Positions 45,175 through 57,579 of a stretch of DNA of 64,000 bases are shown one piece after another. The stretch is from Hymenopus coronatus. Its lineage: Eukaryota > Arthropoda > Insecta > Mantodea > Hymenopodidae. Position 1 is the stretch's first letter. Each line of letters opens with the position of its first letter. The notes beneath the pieces were generated by a model. It worked only from the letters and a program-made list of their open reading frames with translations, did no database searches and had not been told where the DNA came from. The position numbers and the translations under genes are program-made. The stretch covers positions 102,004,501 to 102,068,500 of the forward strand of contig CM060881.1 in assembly GCA_030762935.1 (NCBI GenBank), given 5' to 3'.

Positions 45175-45242
45175 AGTGCCAATACCAAGTTGGTATTTAA
45201 CGGACTTTTCGTTCTTGAGTTGTGCTGCTCGCACATGTTGAC
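45175..45242 (+). repeat. HLE element split by a SINE, left part
   Basis: GTGCCAATACCAAGTTGGTATTTAACGG and CTTTTCGTTCTTGAGTTGTGCTGCTCGCACA are the blocks just before the CA core. The copy is broken at the core. Confidence 0.65.
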
Positions 45243-45527
45243 ATAAGTGTTATAATGGTTATCGTGTTTGCCTTCATTACCTAAGGTCACTGGTTCAAAT
45301 CCGGTAAAGGGTGATGGGCCTTTTCGGGCGTAAAAATCCTTAGCATGGCATACTTTGGAAGTTGGTCCCGTGTCTTCGATTTACGCCACATAAAAAAAAC
45401 CCTCAAGTATGATAAAGAGGCATCTGAGCAGACGTAAGTGGTCTTTCACGCCCAATATAGAATGGGGCTCGGAGAACCACAGGAGTTAAAGAGCGTCCAT
45501 AAATCCAACTTAAATTTACAGACGGAC
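45243..45527 (+). repeat. tRNA-derived SINE (type E)
   Basis: The head is AGTGTTATAATGGTTATCGTG with a B box GGTTCAAATCC at 45292-45302. The 3' body is GAGGCATCTGAGCAGACGTAAG..CTTTCACGCCC..GCGTCCATAAATCC. It interrupts an HLE. No target duplication was resolved. A 3' fragment of the family is at 35215-35345. Confidence 0.75.
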
Positions 45528-45675
45528 ACGGTTCTAAAAATGCTTTTTTGGATTTAGGGGGTCTCAATACATGTCCCATAAAATCTGGGTATCGAAATTT
45601 TGGAAGGAATGCAATACTGTATGTACTATTATACCTTGTACATACCTAAACGCTAAAGAAAATAAAAAAGAGCAA
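45528..45675 (+). repeat. HLE element split by a SINE, right part
   Basis: GACGGACACGGTTCTAAAAATGC, GGTATCGAAATTTTGGAAGGAATGC and a decayed terminus CTTGTACATACC end at GCTAAAGAAAATAAAA. Confidence 0.65.
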
Positions 45676-45921
45676 ATATATTCCAGCATATGTTAATGCT
45701 GCATTTTTCAGGTTTATACTGTCTAAATTGACGGAATCTTTCTCATAATCTTACTAAGACTTCATGCAATTGTGCAGTATAGTATATTAAGAACTACAGG
45801 AAAATTACTCATGCAGTTGTACACAAAGTTTAAGATGAATCATAAATTTGTGACAAATATGATGTACTTTTTCCTCTCTTCCCTGTCAAGTTTTGTCGTC
45901 GAATTTGATGCAGTAACTTAA

Positions 45922-46510
45922 GTACCCCCTTCTTTTTTTTTCTTATTCTTTTTCTTCTTCTTCTTCTTCTTCTTCTTCTTCTTCTGCAATTTGTTAATTT
46001 CCAGTTTTAAAGCTCCCAATATCAAGTACATCTATCGTTTGTTTACCTCACTATATAGGTTACATTTCTTTTTCTACTTTCCTTATTGGGACTAATAACC
46101 TTGCCTGATATTCATCCTAATTCATAATGTGCTATAACAGCAGCATTTCCTGCCTTCCTTTTTGCCGAAAAACACAAAGAAATTTGTTTTTCTAGGAATG
46201 TTATTCTGCTTGTACTCCACTGCTGTACCCCCTTCTTCTTTTTCTTCTTCTTTTCTTATTCTTCTTCTTCTGCAGTTTGTTAATTTTCAGTTTTAAAGCT
46301 CCCAATATCAAGTACATCTATCGTTTGTTTACCTCACCATATAGGTTACATTTCTTCTTCTACTTTCCTTATTGGGACTAATAACCTTGCCTGATATTCG
46401 TCCTAATTCATAATGTGCTATAACAGCAGCATTTCCTGCCTTCCTTTCTGCCGAAAAACACAAAGAAATTTGTTTTTCTAGGAATGTTATACTGCTTGTA
46501 CTCCACTGCT
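45922..46510. repeat. Tandem duplication, two units of about 290-300 bp
   Basis: Unit 1 (45922-46223) and unit 2 (46224-46510) start GTACCCCCTTCTT, contain CTT runs of different length, and share AGTTTTAAAGCTCCCAATATC, GTTTGTTTACCTCAC and TGTACTCCACTGCT with few differences. A diverged third copy at about 59705-59860 shows the unit is part of a dispersed repeat. No coding signal. Confidence 0.93.
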
Positions 46511-46925
46511 AATGGTCGCTAACGAAGACCAAGAAATGAAGCAAAACGTAAGTAAAAGACAGAAGGAAGAGTATTCAAAATTATTATATCAAATTCCAAA
46601 TAAAGCTGACTGAGGTCAGAAAATATCCACACCACCTCTCTAGGGTTAAGTTTCTTTAGGAAAAATGGTTCTAATTTACTTAATTTATAAAAATTACAAT
46701 AAAAACATAAGTCTATATATTTTAGGTTAATTACCAACACATAAAGTATGAAACATTTAAATGTATTGTAAATATCTACAAGCAGAAACTAAGAACACCA
46801 AAATAGATAACCTGTCAATTGAAATTACATTTTTCCCTTAGTGATACCTCGTGAATTGTATTCAAAATGGAAACCTTATAGTATCTCTGATATCCCATAG
46901 AAACTTGTGGTGGATGGGGAGTATT
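46511..46925. other. AT-rich stretch, nothing recognised
   Basis: Nothing recognised. Confidence 0.35.
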
Positions 46926-46934
46926 TCAAATAAA

Positions 46935-47144
46935 GGGCCGCGCCGGGGCCCAGTGGTTAGATCCCAGGCGATCGCATGCGAGATTTGTGGTGGACAAAGC
47001 AGCGCGGGCGGTTTTTCTCCAGGTTTTCCGGTTTCCCCCGCCATTGTATTCCACCGCTGCTCCATCGTTATTCCATGCATCATCAATGCCATTGTCTACG
47101 CTGCCAAATGTAGTAAAAACAGACGTTAAACGCTATAAAGGAAC
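46935..47144 (+). repeat. tRNA-derived SINE (type B)
   Basis: The head is GGGCCGCGCCGGGGCCCAGTGG. The body is GAGATTTGTGGTGGACAAAGCAGCG and the end GACGTTAAACGCTATAAAGG. TCAAATAAA (46926-46934) and TCAAGTAAA (47145-47153) flank it as a probable one-mismatch target duplication. ORFs across it are chance. Confidence 0.75.
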
Positions 47145-47153
47145 TCAAGTAAA

Positions 47154-48531
47154 ACATTTTTACTCGTTTGGTGGACTGGAGTATACCTATGCCTTGTTTT
47201 ACTTACATCCTTCAAAAATACAGCTCCATTCCTAACGTAATCTGGCAATTAAACTGCAGCACCAGGAGTATTCCATCAGTGCTGGCTGTCCCATCTTGGC
47301 TACCGCACCAAAGAGCAGCGAGTTCCTTACTTAATTTCAGGGGTATGCCTGCAAGCTGTAATATAGACTATAGACTCAGTATTGAGAGAAATCTATTACC
47401 AGAAATGAATGCAAGCATACATAATTGTGATATGAGCTTTACCTAGTTTATCTGCGCTGAAGGATATCAAAGGCCATTCCTTTAAGGCAAACATCAATTG
47501 AGCAGAAGTTCTCTCTCTACTCACGGTGTATGTTTGCTACTCTTCAGAGTATGACCTGATCACCTGGCATAATAACGGTCCGCTTCAGCGGAACGATGAA
47601 TTGCATAATGTACCTATACATATTTTTCTACATAATAGCTGTTATTATTGATTGCATAGCGAATTTTAGTCCCTGAGAAGCAAGGCCTCCCCTTGGGAGG
47701 AAGAGCTCATTTAAACCTATGTGGGGACCTAGCCCCCTTAAAGGTTGACGCACAGTTGACTCACACTGGCTAGTCAAGACCGCAACGGACATTTGCAACG
47801 TTCACCTTCCGCCAAAACTCAAAAGCTCACTGTTCGGAATATTTCGTCCGTAAATTTAGATGCTTACAGCAGATGAACTTTGCCGTAGAGAATAATCTAG
47901 CCCAATCGATGTGTCTAGCTTGGATGAAAATAAGAAGCATAACGATGTATCAATTATAACTTCATTTAAGAAAGAAAATGTTGGAAGGAAATTTCCTGGT
48001 ATAGTTAAGCTACCTGTAGTAAGAATGGTCCTGCAATTTGAAACGCAAACCTCCAAATGCGAGCCTCCTTTTCAATGGAGTTATGTCACTCTGTGCTACA
48101 GACAAGAATCCTGATTGCCTAGTACAAACAAACTTATATTGTGTATATGAAACGTTCTTTTGCTACCCGACAGGCTTACAGAAATAGATTGAATATTTCA
48201 AATTATCGTTTAAAAACATCTGGATTACTACTTTAATAGCATTGTGCCAGTGAAATTTTAAGCACTTTGATATATGAGTAAATTTTGGGTCACAATTTGT
48301 ACAATTAGCTGATTTTCTTTCTGTAATGGATATTTATATTTAAAATTAGTACCTTTTCTAACTAAAGTAGAACACCCTTTGAGCAATTCCACTAAGTGAG
48401 CTATTCCCATCTTAAGGTGTCTGTTATGAATGTTATTTTCTCCTGGTATTTAACCGCTTTGCGTTTTCTATTGTGTGATTTCACTTCTATTTATGGTAGA
48501 TATTGGAAGAATATCACTTATCACTTCCATC

Positions 48532-48575
<44 letters not shown>

Positions 48576-50623
48576 CTATTTTGGCGGATTGATGTCGGTA
48601 AGCGTGAGATTGCTCATAAACCAAACATTTAGTGTCCGATTTCTATAATTGTTTTATTTCACAGTGTTTCAAAATCTTTCACATATATATGATTGATTTT
48701 TCTCTGCTCTTAATTATCGGATATGATTAAACGTTAGTTTATATACAATTTATTAATTCATGCTTTAGTTCTGAGAGAACACAAACACCGAATAACATTT
48801 TTTTTCGATAAAGCATTTTATAATGCAAAATTTATGAATGTCATACTCAGATTTTGAGCTTTAAAAATATGTGAAATATTCCTTGTTTATGAAATACAGG
48901 TTATGGCTAATTTCAGAATGGGGCACACATAAATGCGTAATCAAATAAATAGCTTCCCTAGCGGGATTCTAGATTTTATGTCATGTGGCTGGTCGTTTGA
49001 GTGTCATGGCATAACCTTCTCCTACTGTATATATGTGAGGGTGTTTATCAGTTTATTGTACAAATTCTTTACTGGCTCAACAATTAGTTACAAACTGACT
49101 GCTCCAAATAGTTCACTTAACGTTTGACAGTTGACAGATGCACGCCGTTAATGACTCATGCCCCAAAGTGCGATAACACCCCAGTCACTCAGCCACAGTC
49201 CAATTCAAAGCAGTAACTCACTGCAATTCTTCCTCCTTTTTATAGCGAGCAAATGACTTCACAACATTTCTGGAAACTTTTCGAAGGTAGTAGAAACTTG
49301 AATATCACAAGAATCATGATATCGTAAGAAGAATCTCGTTTTCCGAAGAATACTCTTGCGTTGCGCCGTTGTTTACCACTGAACTACGATGTCCCACGTT
49401 CCAGCTTCACTGCCGCATGATAGAGCGAATCTGAGAGTGGTCACGTACACGAACGGCATTGTCACGTTATGCATTAGTTATACACCTTCAAAAGTACTAT
49501 GAATGCACTTGTTTTAAATAATGGCTACCTAATTATCCAGTTTGTAATATAAAACAGCTAACACTTGCATATTGAAAGAATTTGGAGTGATAGGTTTGCT
49601 TTCTTAGAAAGTATTTTACACTGCATGAAATAATGTAATGTTCTGGTACAGCTAATCAATTTTATTTTTTCATATAGAAATTTTAGTACCTCGTATTCCA
49701 AATTGCACAAGATTAGATCAAAATAAGATCTCACCTCGTTTAACTGTAATATAGCTTGAGAAATGATACTAGAATGTTTAACAATACGATAAAACATATT
49801 TCTGACAAAACCGAATAATAAATTCTCTGCTCTCAAACACCTACTTATAAAAGATACTGGAAGCATTTTACTTAACTCAGAAATTCGGTATTGATTTTAT
49901 AGCAATTAAATGATTTAACCCTTCCTCCAAATCTAACGATGAGTACATTCTCTAATAAAAAAGGATCATATTCAACTTCATCTTTCAGAAATGCAACTAA
50001 ACTATTGATAACCAACCCCAAATGAAAGTAACCTTAACATGACGAGCTTACTCTAAAATTCACTATTTTCTCAAAACAATTTTTTCAGTAATAAATTCCG
50101 TAGTTTGGAGATATAGACTTAAAGAATAAAATGGTTTCGTATTTTTAATTTTCTGTGAAATAAATAGTCCTCATTCTGATGGAAATTTATGCTATATTTT
50201 ATAACAAGAATCCTGAAAGAACAAAAGTCACCACAACAAAACAATATAATCCTCAAAAAATACATAATAGAATCAAATATATATTTTTCCCATAGCCTTA
50301 TATGTTTTGAAAATAATATACAAAATTCGTTAGTGTACCTTGAATGCTTGCATTCTTAAAATGTATTATCCCTATGCGAGTTAATTCCTTGTGGCATAAA
50401 CATTTGAATGTGGTTTTGAATATTATGTATAAATAAGAAACCATTCTTAATAATCCATCATTTTTGGCAAATTTATATCAAGAATAACGTAACTTCCTGT
50501 AGAAGAAACTGTTTTCATTAAAATTATGTGAATTCTAATGGGTAGAAAATGTGGTGAGATAACGTGGATAAGATAAGTAATTCCTAATAATAATGGTAAC
50601 GAAGTAAATAAAGTATAACAATA
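47154..50623. other. Long stretch with little recognised content
   Basis: The only clear feature is a poly(T) run at 48533-48575. ORFs of 64-102 codons lack recognised motifs. CACTGAACTACGATGTCCCACG near 49378 could be a decayed minus-strand tRNA-like head, too weak to call. Confidence 0.4.
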
Positions 50624-51496
50624 AAAAACTAATGTGTTCCATTCAAATTACTTACTCTACATCTCTACAACAAATTATTTTAAAAAGCTTATTCTTCTAT
50701 TTTTCTTCATGCTAGTGGGGAAAAAATCAGCAGAAATTGTCTTATTACTTGCTTCCATGTAAGTAGAAGGGAAATAAGGAAGTACCATAGCTAAAGTGAT
50801 AGTCAAAAGCTGGTTGCTATGTGATTGAAGTTCCTTCGTTTATATGAATTAACTACCGTGTGAGAAAAATGTAAGTATTTTATAGCTGAATCCATTAAGA
50901 AGAAATATCTAAAATAAAAAAAAAGGATCAACTCCACAAAAAACATATATAACATAGATTGTGTGTATTAACGAGCTCTATATTTTCTACTAAGTAAGTT
51001 TTTGTCTATCTTTTACGGTTTACTAGTTACGCAAATTCCGCAAAATTTATCCAGAATAAACATGTCTTCAAAGGCTATTCCCAGACAATTCAAGATATAC
51101 ATTTTATTTGTGATGTAAATAGCCTTAATATACGACATTTTAATCAAAATCGTTATAGCCATTTTTGAGAAAATCAAAATGTTCGAAATTTTTTGCATGT
51201 AAAGGGTAGTTAGGGGTAGGGGAATGTTCTTGAAAATCTTCGTGCCAAATCCTTGGAAGACACTGAACTTCAATACCAAGTTTGGTATTTATCGGCCTTT
51301 TCGTTTTTGTGCTATGCTGCCCATAGACACATACATACACACTCTGACATACACACGGACATTTTTCTATTTTTTTTTTATTCATGAGGTCTCAAAGCTT
51401 GTATTTCCGGTGAAATCTTAGTACCGAAGTTTTGGGTGCAATTCGTTACATTCTCCATAAACTATGTACATAGTACGTTATCAAGAAAGTAAAAAT
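50624..51496 (+). repeat. HLE element, full length
   Basis: It begins AAAAACTAATGTGTTCCATTC and ends ACTATGTACATAGTACG, then AAGAAAGTAAAA. It keeps CTTCAAAGGCTATTCCCAG, CATGTAAAGGGTAGTTAGGGG and a short ACACACACGG-like core. Its two boxes (ACTTACTCTACA and the 3' TATCAAGAAAGT) no longer pair well. Its 3' end abuts the nad3-like insert. Confidence 0.87.
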
Positions 51497-51601
51497 ATAA
51501 TATCATTAATCGTATTTATAATCTCCTTTATCGTAATAATATTAACCAATTTTCTTTCAAAAAAAATTATTGAAGATCGTGAAAAAAATTCTCCTTTTGA
51601 A
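51497..51601 (+). pseudogene. Nuclear mitochondrial insert, nad3 fragment
   Basis: The frame encodes a hydrophobic segment followed by NFLSKKIIEDREKNSPFE. The SKK..(M/E)DREK.SPFE signature is characteristic of the N-terminal part of arthropod NADH dehydrogenase subunit 3, which continues CGFDP; here the match stops after SPFE. About 35 codons are present, AT-rich like insect mitochondrial DNA. After 51601 the frame runs on to a stop at 51667 without nad3 similarity. A nuclear insert (NUMT) is inferred, since all surroundings are nuclear repeats. Confidence 0.75.
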
Positions 51602-51667
51602 TCATATTCAAAATTAATTAATACAAATTCTAATTTTACAATTACTCAATTTAATGGTAATAAATAA

Positions 51668-52576
51668 AAGGATTAACAACTTAAAGGCATTGCGAGCTTG
51701 TCCAGTTTTTTGTGTCGCCCCATTAATTATATCATATCCTTGCTAATGTGATCCAGTGAAATTTTGACTACCACTTCGCTTGATTATCACTGTCGCTTCA
51801 CCTTCTTCGCGACGTAGTACTGTAATGAAGTACCCCAGACCGTTCTTTCAAGCGATTCACCTACTGCGCAGTCCAACACAAGACCTCTCTAATCTCTTGC
51901 TTGGCAGCATTCACTGCACGTCTCAACAGTGGTCACAAGCCTACTCGAAAAACCGCACTTTTTTTTTTTCGCATTATGAACGAATTTGTTAGCTCACATG
52001 CCGATTAACTGTTCACGTGTTCGCTCGCTTATACAGCCGTAGGAAGCTCCTATAACATTCCAGACTGTCATGGAATCTGGTAGAAGGGTAACCTCCATAA
52101 CACTCTAATTACCATGTGAGTGTTTATGGTATATATGTATGGCAGGAGTACTGTAATTATTTCTTCAACTGTGCGACGTCGAATTATTTTAAGTATCCAC
52201 GTAGCTATTGCGTCACAATATATATCCTTTGATTAAATACGATATCGCATATCGATAGCCATTTTACAGAAACAAGATAATATAAAATATTACTTATGTA
52301 GATTTCAAACTTGTTACCTAAATCCTTTTTATTATCAGCTCATACTGGCGAACATGTATACGCATCTGTAAATTTTGAAAAATCCGCACTGTACACAAAA
52401 TATTCTATGGAAATTGTAACTAGATTATTACACACAATGACAGCAATATTTCATACAAGTTTGAAAATTTAATATTATATTGCATGGTTAATTAAAATAA
52501 AATTTTTACTTTCTAAATTCTTTGTTTTAATAAAATACCCCACACACGATGCATATTAAAATAATACTTATATAAT
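51668..52576. other. Unassigned stretch
   Basis: Mixed composition, moderately GC-rich around 51760-51960. No repeat or domain recognised, and no further mitochondrial gene was recognised. Confidence 0.4.
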
Positions 52577-53447
52577 AGTCTGATGTGTTCCATTCACATG
52601 ACTTTCTCCATATCTCTGCAACAAATAATTGTTAGAAGACTTATGCTTCTATTTACTTAATGCTAATCGAAAAAAATTAGCAGAAATAGTCTTCTTACTT
52701 GCTTCCTTGTAAGTACGTAGAAGCGAAATAAGGAAGTATCATAGGTTAAAGTGATAGTCAAAAGCAAGTTGATATGTGACTGAAGTTCCTTTGTTTGTAT
52801 GGACACGAGTTGACAAATTCCTTTATGAGAAAAAGTATAAGTTTGTTAAAGCTGAAAACAAAAACAAGGAATATCTAAAAAACGATCAACTCCATGAAAA
52901 AATGTATATAACATAAATTTTGTTTTTTAAGCTGCTCAGTATTCTTTGTGCAGAAAGTTTTTATCTATGTCTTACGGTTTAGCAGTATTGCAAAATTACG
53001 TAAATTTCATCCAGAATAAAGTAAGCTTCAGAGGCTATTGCCAGAAAATTGAAAATATACGTTGTGTTTGTCAAGTAAATATCTTTAATATTCGATATTT
53101 TAATCAAAATCGTTAAGAGCCATTTTTGAGAAAATAAACATTTTCGAAAAATGTTACTTGAAAAGGGTAGTTTGGGGTGGGAGGATTTTTCTCAGAATCT
53201 TCGTGTTGCATCCCTGGTAGATACTAAACATAAATAACAAGTTTGATATTTTATCGACTTTTCGTTTTTGAGTTATCGGGTTCACAGACACACGGACACA
53301 CACGGACCTTTTTCTGAAAATGCTTTATTTGGATACAGGGGACCATAAAATATATATTTCCGGTGATATTTCTCTATCGAATTTTTGGGTGGAATGCAAT
53401 ACCTTCTCTATACACTATGTACATAGTACGTACAGAGAAAGTAAAAT
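52577..53447 (+). repeat. HLE element, full length
   Basis: It begins AGTCTGATGTGTTCCATTCACATGACTTTCTCC and ends ACTATGTACATAGTACGTACAGAGAAAGTAAAA. All internal blocks are present with a short CACACGGACACACACGG core. No target duplication is visible. Confidence 0.9.
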
Positions 53448-53764
53448 TAATCAGATGCTTTTACATACCCGTACTTGTCATTTTAGAAAAATTATTACTT
53501 CTTATACTCGCCAAATTATTTTTTAATCAAAGCATAGTAATTCATTTCTCCTAATTGAAGGTATATAGTCATTTTCTTTAATGTAATGTTAAGAGGCATT
53601 AGAAAACACTGAAACACATTAACAAAGGTTGCAGCCTGCATTTTGAATTGCATTAAAGTAACGTTAATAAACATGCGCCTGTTCATTTATAGCTTCAATT
53701 ATTCGTTTACTCAAATGTGCCATGGAAAACTATATATCATTTAGAGTTTTTATTATTTTATTAT

Positions 53765-53947
53765 GAAAAAATCTTTCTCTTCATCTCTGTGACAAATTAT
53801 TGTTGAAAAGCTTATTCTTCAATCCACTTCATTCTAATCGAGCTAATTATTAGCAGAAGTGTCTTATTACTTGCTTTCTTGTAAGTAGAAGAAATAAGGA
53901 AATATACCAGGCTAAGGCAATAGTCAAACCTTTTAAAAGCTGTTTGA
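53765..53947 (+). repeat. HLE element split by a SINE, left part
   Basis: It runs from AAAAAATCTTTCTCTTCATCTCTGTGACAAATTATTG to GCAATAGTCAAACCTTTTAAAAGCTGTTTGA. The last 13 bases are the SINE target duplication. Confidence 0.8.
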
Positions 53948-54213
53948 GACCGGCCTGGGTACTGTGGTGGTACCGTGTCTGCCTCACATTCAAAAGGTCG
54001 TGAGTTCGAATCCTGCTTAGGGTGAATTACCCGGATAATGCTTTTTTCGGGGTATTCCTTTATCCTGAGAAGACGAATGTCGAATAAATTTAAGCTCCAT
54101 AGACCGCGAGATCATTTGAGCATCATTTCACCAATTTCATTCATTCATCATCCGATATGACCAAACCAGGTTAAAGGACGTTAAACTACAAAGAAAGAAA
54201 GAAAGGAAGAAAG
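53948..54213 (+). repeat. tRNA-derived SINE (type D) with 13-bp target duplication
   Basis: The tRNA-like head is TGGGTACTGTGGTGGTACCG with a B box GAGTTCGAATCC at 54002-54013. The 3' end GTTAAAGGACGTTAAAC is followed by an AAAG-rich tail. The target AAAAGCTGTTTGA is perfectly duplicated at 53935-53947 and 54214-54226, inside an HLE element. Confidence 0.93.
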
Positions 54214-54226
54214 AAAAGCTGTTTGA

Positions 54227-54905
54227 CTCCGTATTTTTGTATTGTCAGAAGTTGGTGAATTGACATATGTGAAACATTTGTTATTGAGATCAATAACAAG
54301 GAATGAATAAAAAAAAAAAAAAAATCAACTACACGATAAACGTGTGTATAGTAAAAATTGTGTATTTTATCGCGGTCTACATTTTCTATGTAGTCATTTT
54401 TTATGTCTCTTATTTATTTGGTTTATCAGTTATACAAAATTAAACACAACTCGCCCGGAATAAAGAGATCTTCAGAGGCCACTCCAGGAAAATCCAAGAT
54501 ATACATGAAAACATCTTTAATATACGGTATTTTAATCAAAATCGTTAGACATTTTTGAGAAAATCATAATTTTGGTATTTTTTTCCATGTAAAGGGTAGT
54601 TTGGGGTGGGGATATTTCCCGCAAAATCTTCGTGTCGCATTCCTGGAACATACGTACGTACTGAACTTAAATACGAGTTGTACCAAGTTTGGTATTATAC
54701 CGATACTAGTTATCGTGTCTGCGGACACAAGCACACTGGGATACTCGGACCCCCCCCCCCCCCAACACAAACTCACTACCTTTTTATAAAAATGCTTTCT
54801 TACTTTGTGTACTGGGGGCCATAAAATTTCAGGTGAAATCTTGGTATCGATTTTTGGTGGAAATGCAATACGTTCTCTACATGTATTATGTAGAGAAATA
54901 AAAAT
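54227..54905 (+). repeat. HLE element split by a SINE, right part
   Basis: It resumes after the duplication and contains GATCTTCAGAGGCCACTCC, CATGTAAAGGGTAGTTTGGGG, CTTCGTGTCGCATTCCTGG and a poly(C) run at 54751-54764 in place of part of the CA core. It ends TGTATTATGTAGAGAAATAAAA. Confidence 0.8.
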
Positions 54906-55654
54906 ATATTTTTATTTTTTCTCGCAATTCTCAGTCTTAGTCCATTAATAGCGATAAATACCTATTTGTGACTTGTTTAGGGTTTAATGGATAAAAATCT
55001 TTTTTTTTGATTGCTTAATACATTTGTTATGAAATTCTAATCCATATGAAAATTGCGTACATTTTTAATACTAATTTATTCCTGGGTAACATTATTGGGC
55101 TATAACCGTACATTTAATCTGTGGCATTGATAATCTCCTTTAGAGCCAAGTCACGTCGATGGATTGAAGTTACGTACCTCGGCTAAGAGTATAAAAGCAA
55201 TTTTCCGTAGAGAGGGCTTTTCACGATTTATTTCGGCTATCGATGAATGGAAAGGTATATTTAAAGCAGCAGGATTTTCGCTAGGGGTTTAAATTACAAT
55301 CACTAATTCAAAAGGAGTGATGTGTTATGCTTATGTTATCGTATACTTCTGTTCCTTAAGCAATAAAATCTGAAGCTTAAGTCACCCAGATATTCACCAA
55401 AATTGTTTTAAATCAGTCTGAAAAGATACTTTCTACCCTATATGAGCATGGTAATGTCTGTATTTGTAGACTTTAAAGGAAGGTGAGTGAAAAAAGTAAT
55501 ACTTTTTATGGACAATAGATGTTTTACTTCTTGGGTGATGGATATAGATCTTCCTCCTAAAGGTTGCAGATTCAGGCAACTAAAGTGCGGGGCAAATGGG
55601 CACACAATGTGATATTAGGTTTTATTTATGAAGCAATTTATGGGCGTTACATTT
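54906..55654. other. AT-rich stretch, nothing recognised
   Basis: Nothing recognised. Confidence 0.35.
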
Positions 55655-56373
55655 TTATTTTCTCTATCTATATAAAGTAGAGAAGTTACTGCATTCCAAA
55701 CATTCGATACCAAAATATCACTGAAAATACATGCTTTTGAATTCCCGAATCAAAACAAAATCAGTATTTTTAAAAAAAATGTATTTGTGTGTGCGTCTGT
55801 GAACAACGTAACCCAAAAGCGAAGAGTTGGTTAATTACCAAGCGTCGTATTTACATTGAGTGTCTCAAGAATGCGACGCAAAGGACTTCAGAAAAATCTT
55901 ACGCCCCAAATTACATTTACACTGAAGATGTTTTGACATTTTTTATTTCCTCATAAATGACTCTAACGATTTGATTAAAATGCCTTATTTTAAACCTAAT
56001 AGTTTTATAATAGCCTCTGAAGTCGTCTTCATTCTTCATAATGTATAACTAAACTATAAGAGAGAGATAAATATTTAGCTGTATAAAAATGTTGATATCA
56101 TTCAAGCCCACAGGTATTGTTATAAACATTTTTTGTGGAGTATACCATTTCCGACAAATTTTTTGGCTTTTTGGTTCCAATTTCCGTACTTAAACTTTTA
56201 CCAAATGATAAGTCGTCATTGCTTTTCATTTTCTAGGTATTTCAAAGCCTTTCTTACGATGTTTATCTTGATTAGCATGAAGTAGACAGAAGAATAAGTA
56301 TTTGTGAGAATAGTTTCATGTAGAATGAATAAGTAGAGAAAGTCACGTGAATGTAAAATTTCCGATTTTTTGT
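55655..56373 (-). repeat. HLE element, degenerate, minus strand
   Basis: It runs from TTTTATTTTCTCTATCTATATAAAG (3' end) through the GTGTGTGCGTCTGTGAAC core to AGTAGAGAAAGTCACGTGAATG (5' tip). Confidence 0.8.
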
Positions 56374-56939
56374 TTTTATTTATGCTATATATAACATTGT
56401 GTAAGGAGAGAAGTTAACTGTATAAATAGTAAATGCAAAATTAACCAAAATTATTGCATATTATTTTATCAGTGATAAACAAGTAGGTGTGACGGAGGGG
56501 ACTCAGAGCTGAACCAGTGAGGTTATTGTAAAATTGTACAACGAGGTAGTACCACCCGGAATGAGGGATGAGTAGAGACGAAACACCGGGTGGCCTGATC
56601 CAGAAGTGACAGCACAGCACGGCCTTGGAACAGTTACGAGATTGATCCTCGCCCCAAGGGGGGATTCTAAAATGCCTGCTACCAGAGGAAGAGCTCCAGA
56701 AAACATGCTTTTCCTCCCACGCTGCAGTGGAGCACTAACTATACTACCACATTTGAGATATATCAATGATAAATAAGATGGAACAACAAAGAACGACAGA
56801 AAATTCCAGTCATGGGAGAAACCACTCCAGTAAGTGCCATTCGAACCGGAAAAAAAACGAAAAAAAAAGAAATCAAGTTTAGCTATCACCGGGGATAAAC
56901 CTCTGGATTTTCCAAATGCATCCGCTCGCTGGTTTACCT
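56374..56939. other. Unassigned GC-richer patch with a 128-codon ORF
   Basis: The minus-strand frame 56503-56889 is open for 128 codons and the patch 56490-56750 is GC-richer than its neighbours. I recognise no domain; the first residues come from a poly(T)-like run. It could be part of an unidentified repeat, since no second copy is visible here. Not called as a gene. Confidence 0.35.
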
Positions 56940-57025
56940 ATAGTTAGTAGAGCATTCCTGGTCCTTTCAAAATTTGATATATAGATTTCACTGGAAATAA
57001 ACATCTTGAGGCCATTGAAAAACTG
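56940..57025 (-). repeat. HLE 3' end fragment
   Basis: TTTGATATATAGATTTCACTGGAAATAAACATCTTGAGGCC matches the region just inside the HLE 3' hairpin in minus orientation. Confidence 0.5.
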
Positions 57026-57579
57026 GTACTACATGACAATAAATATCTTGACAGAATGAAGATTGCGTTGACAATTAGAGTAAGGCAATGTAACTTTGTA
57101 AATACATTTTGTGTTGATAGCTTTCGATATTATTTAGTTAGGCCAACTCGTCTATCGATTTCTGAAGGGCCCTCGTATTTTAAAACACAAACAAGGAGCG
57201 TTTACTCTAATAGTGCACACCACCTAACAATCACCGCTAATATTTTCGCTGTCACTCTCGTAACTTGTGCTACCAGACGTTAAATCAACTATTATGTTGT
57301 TCACGATAGTGTCCATCAAATGTTCACTTCCAATATGCTATTGCTTGATCATTTTCATTTTATCGCATACTACTTTGCTTTGCTCCTGTATCATTGTAAC
57401 AAATTCTGTTCAGCCAGTTCTGTTGTATATTCTTAACCGAGATAGACGGTGTACATTAATGTTGCCGCAGGGCCACTTGTAACCATAGGAATGAAATGAT
57501 TGTTTTAAGAAAGCTGAATAAATATTTACTCCTATGTTTTATCGTTACTTACTTTTACCATTCTACAATAAACTGACTA
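57026..57579. other. Unassigned stretch
   Basis: Two ORFs of 71-75 codons on the plus strand (57056-57482) have no recognised motif. Confidence 0.35.
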
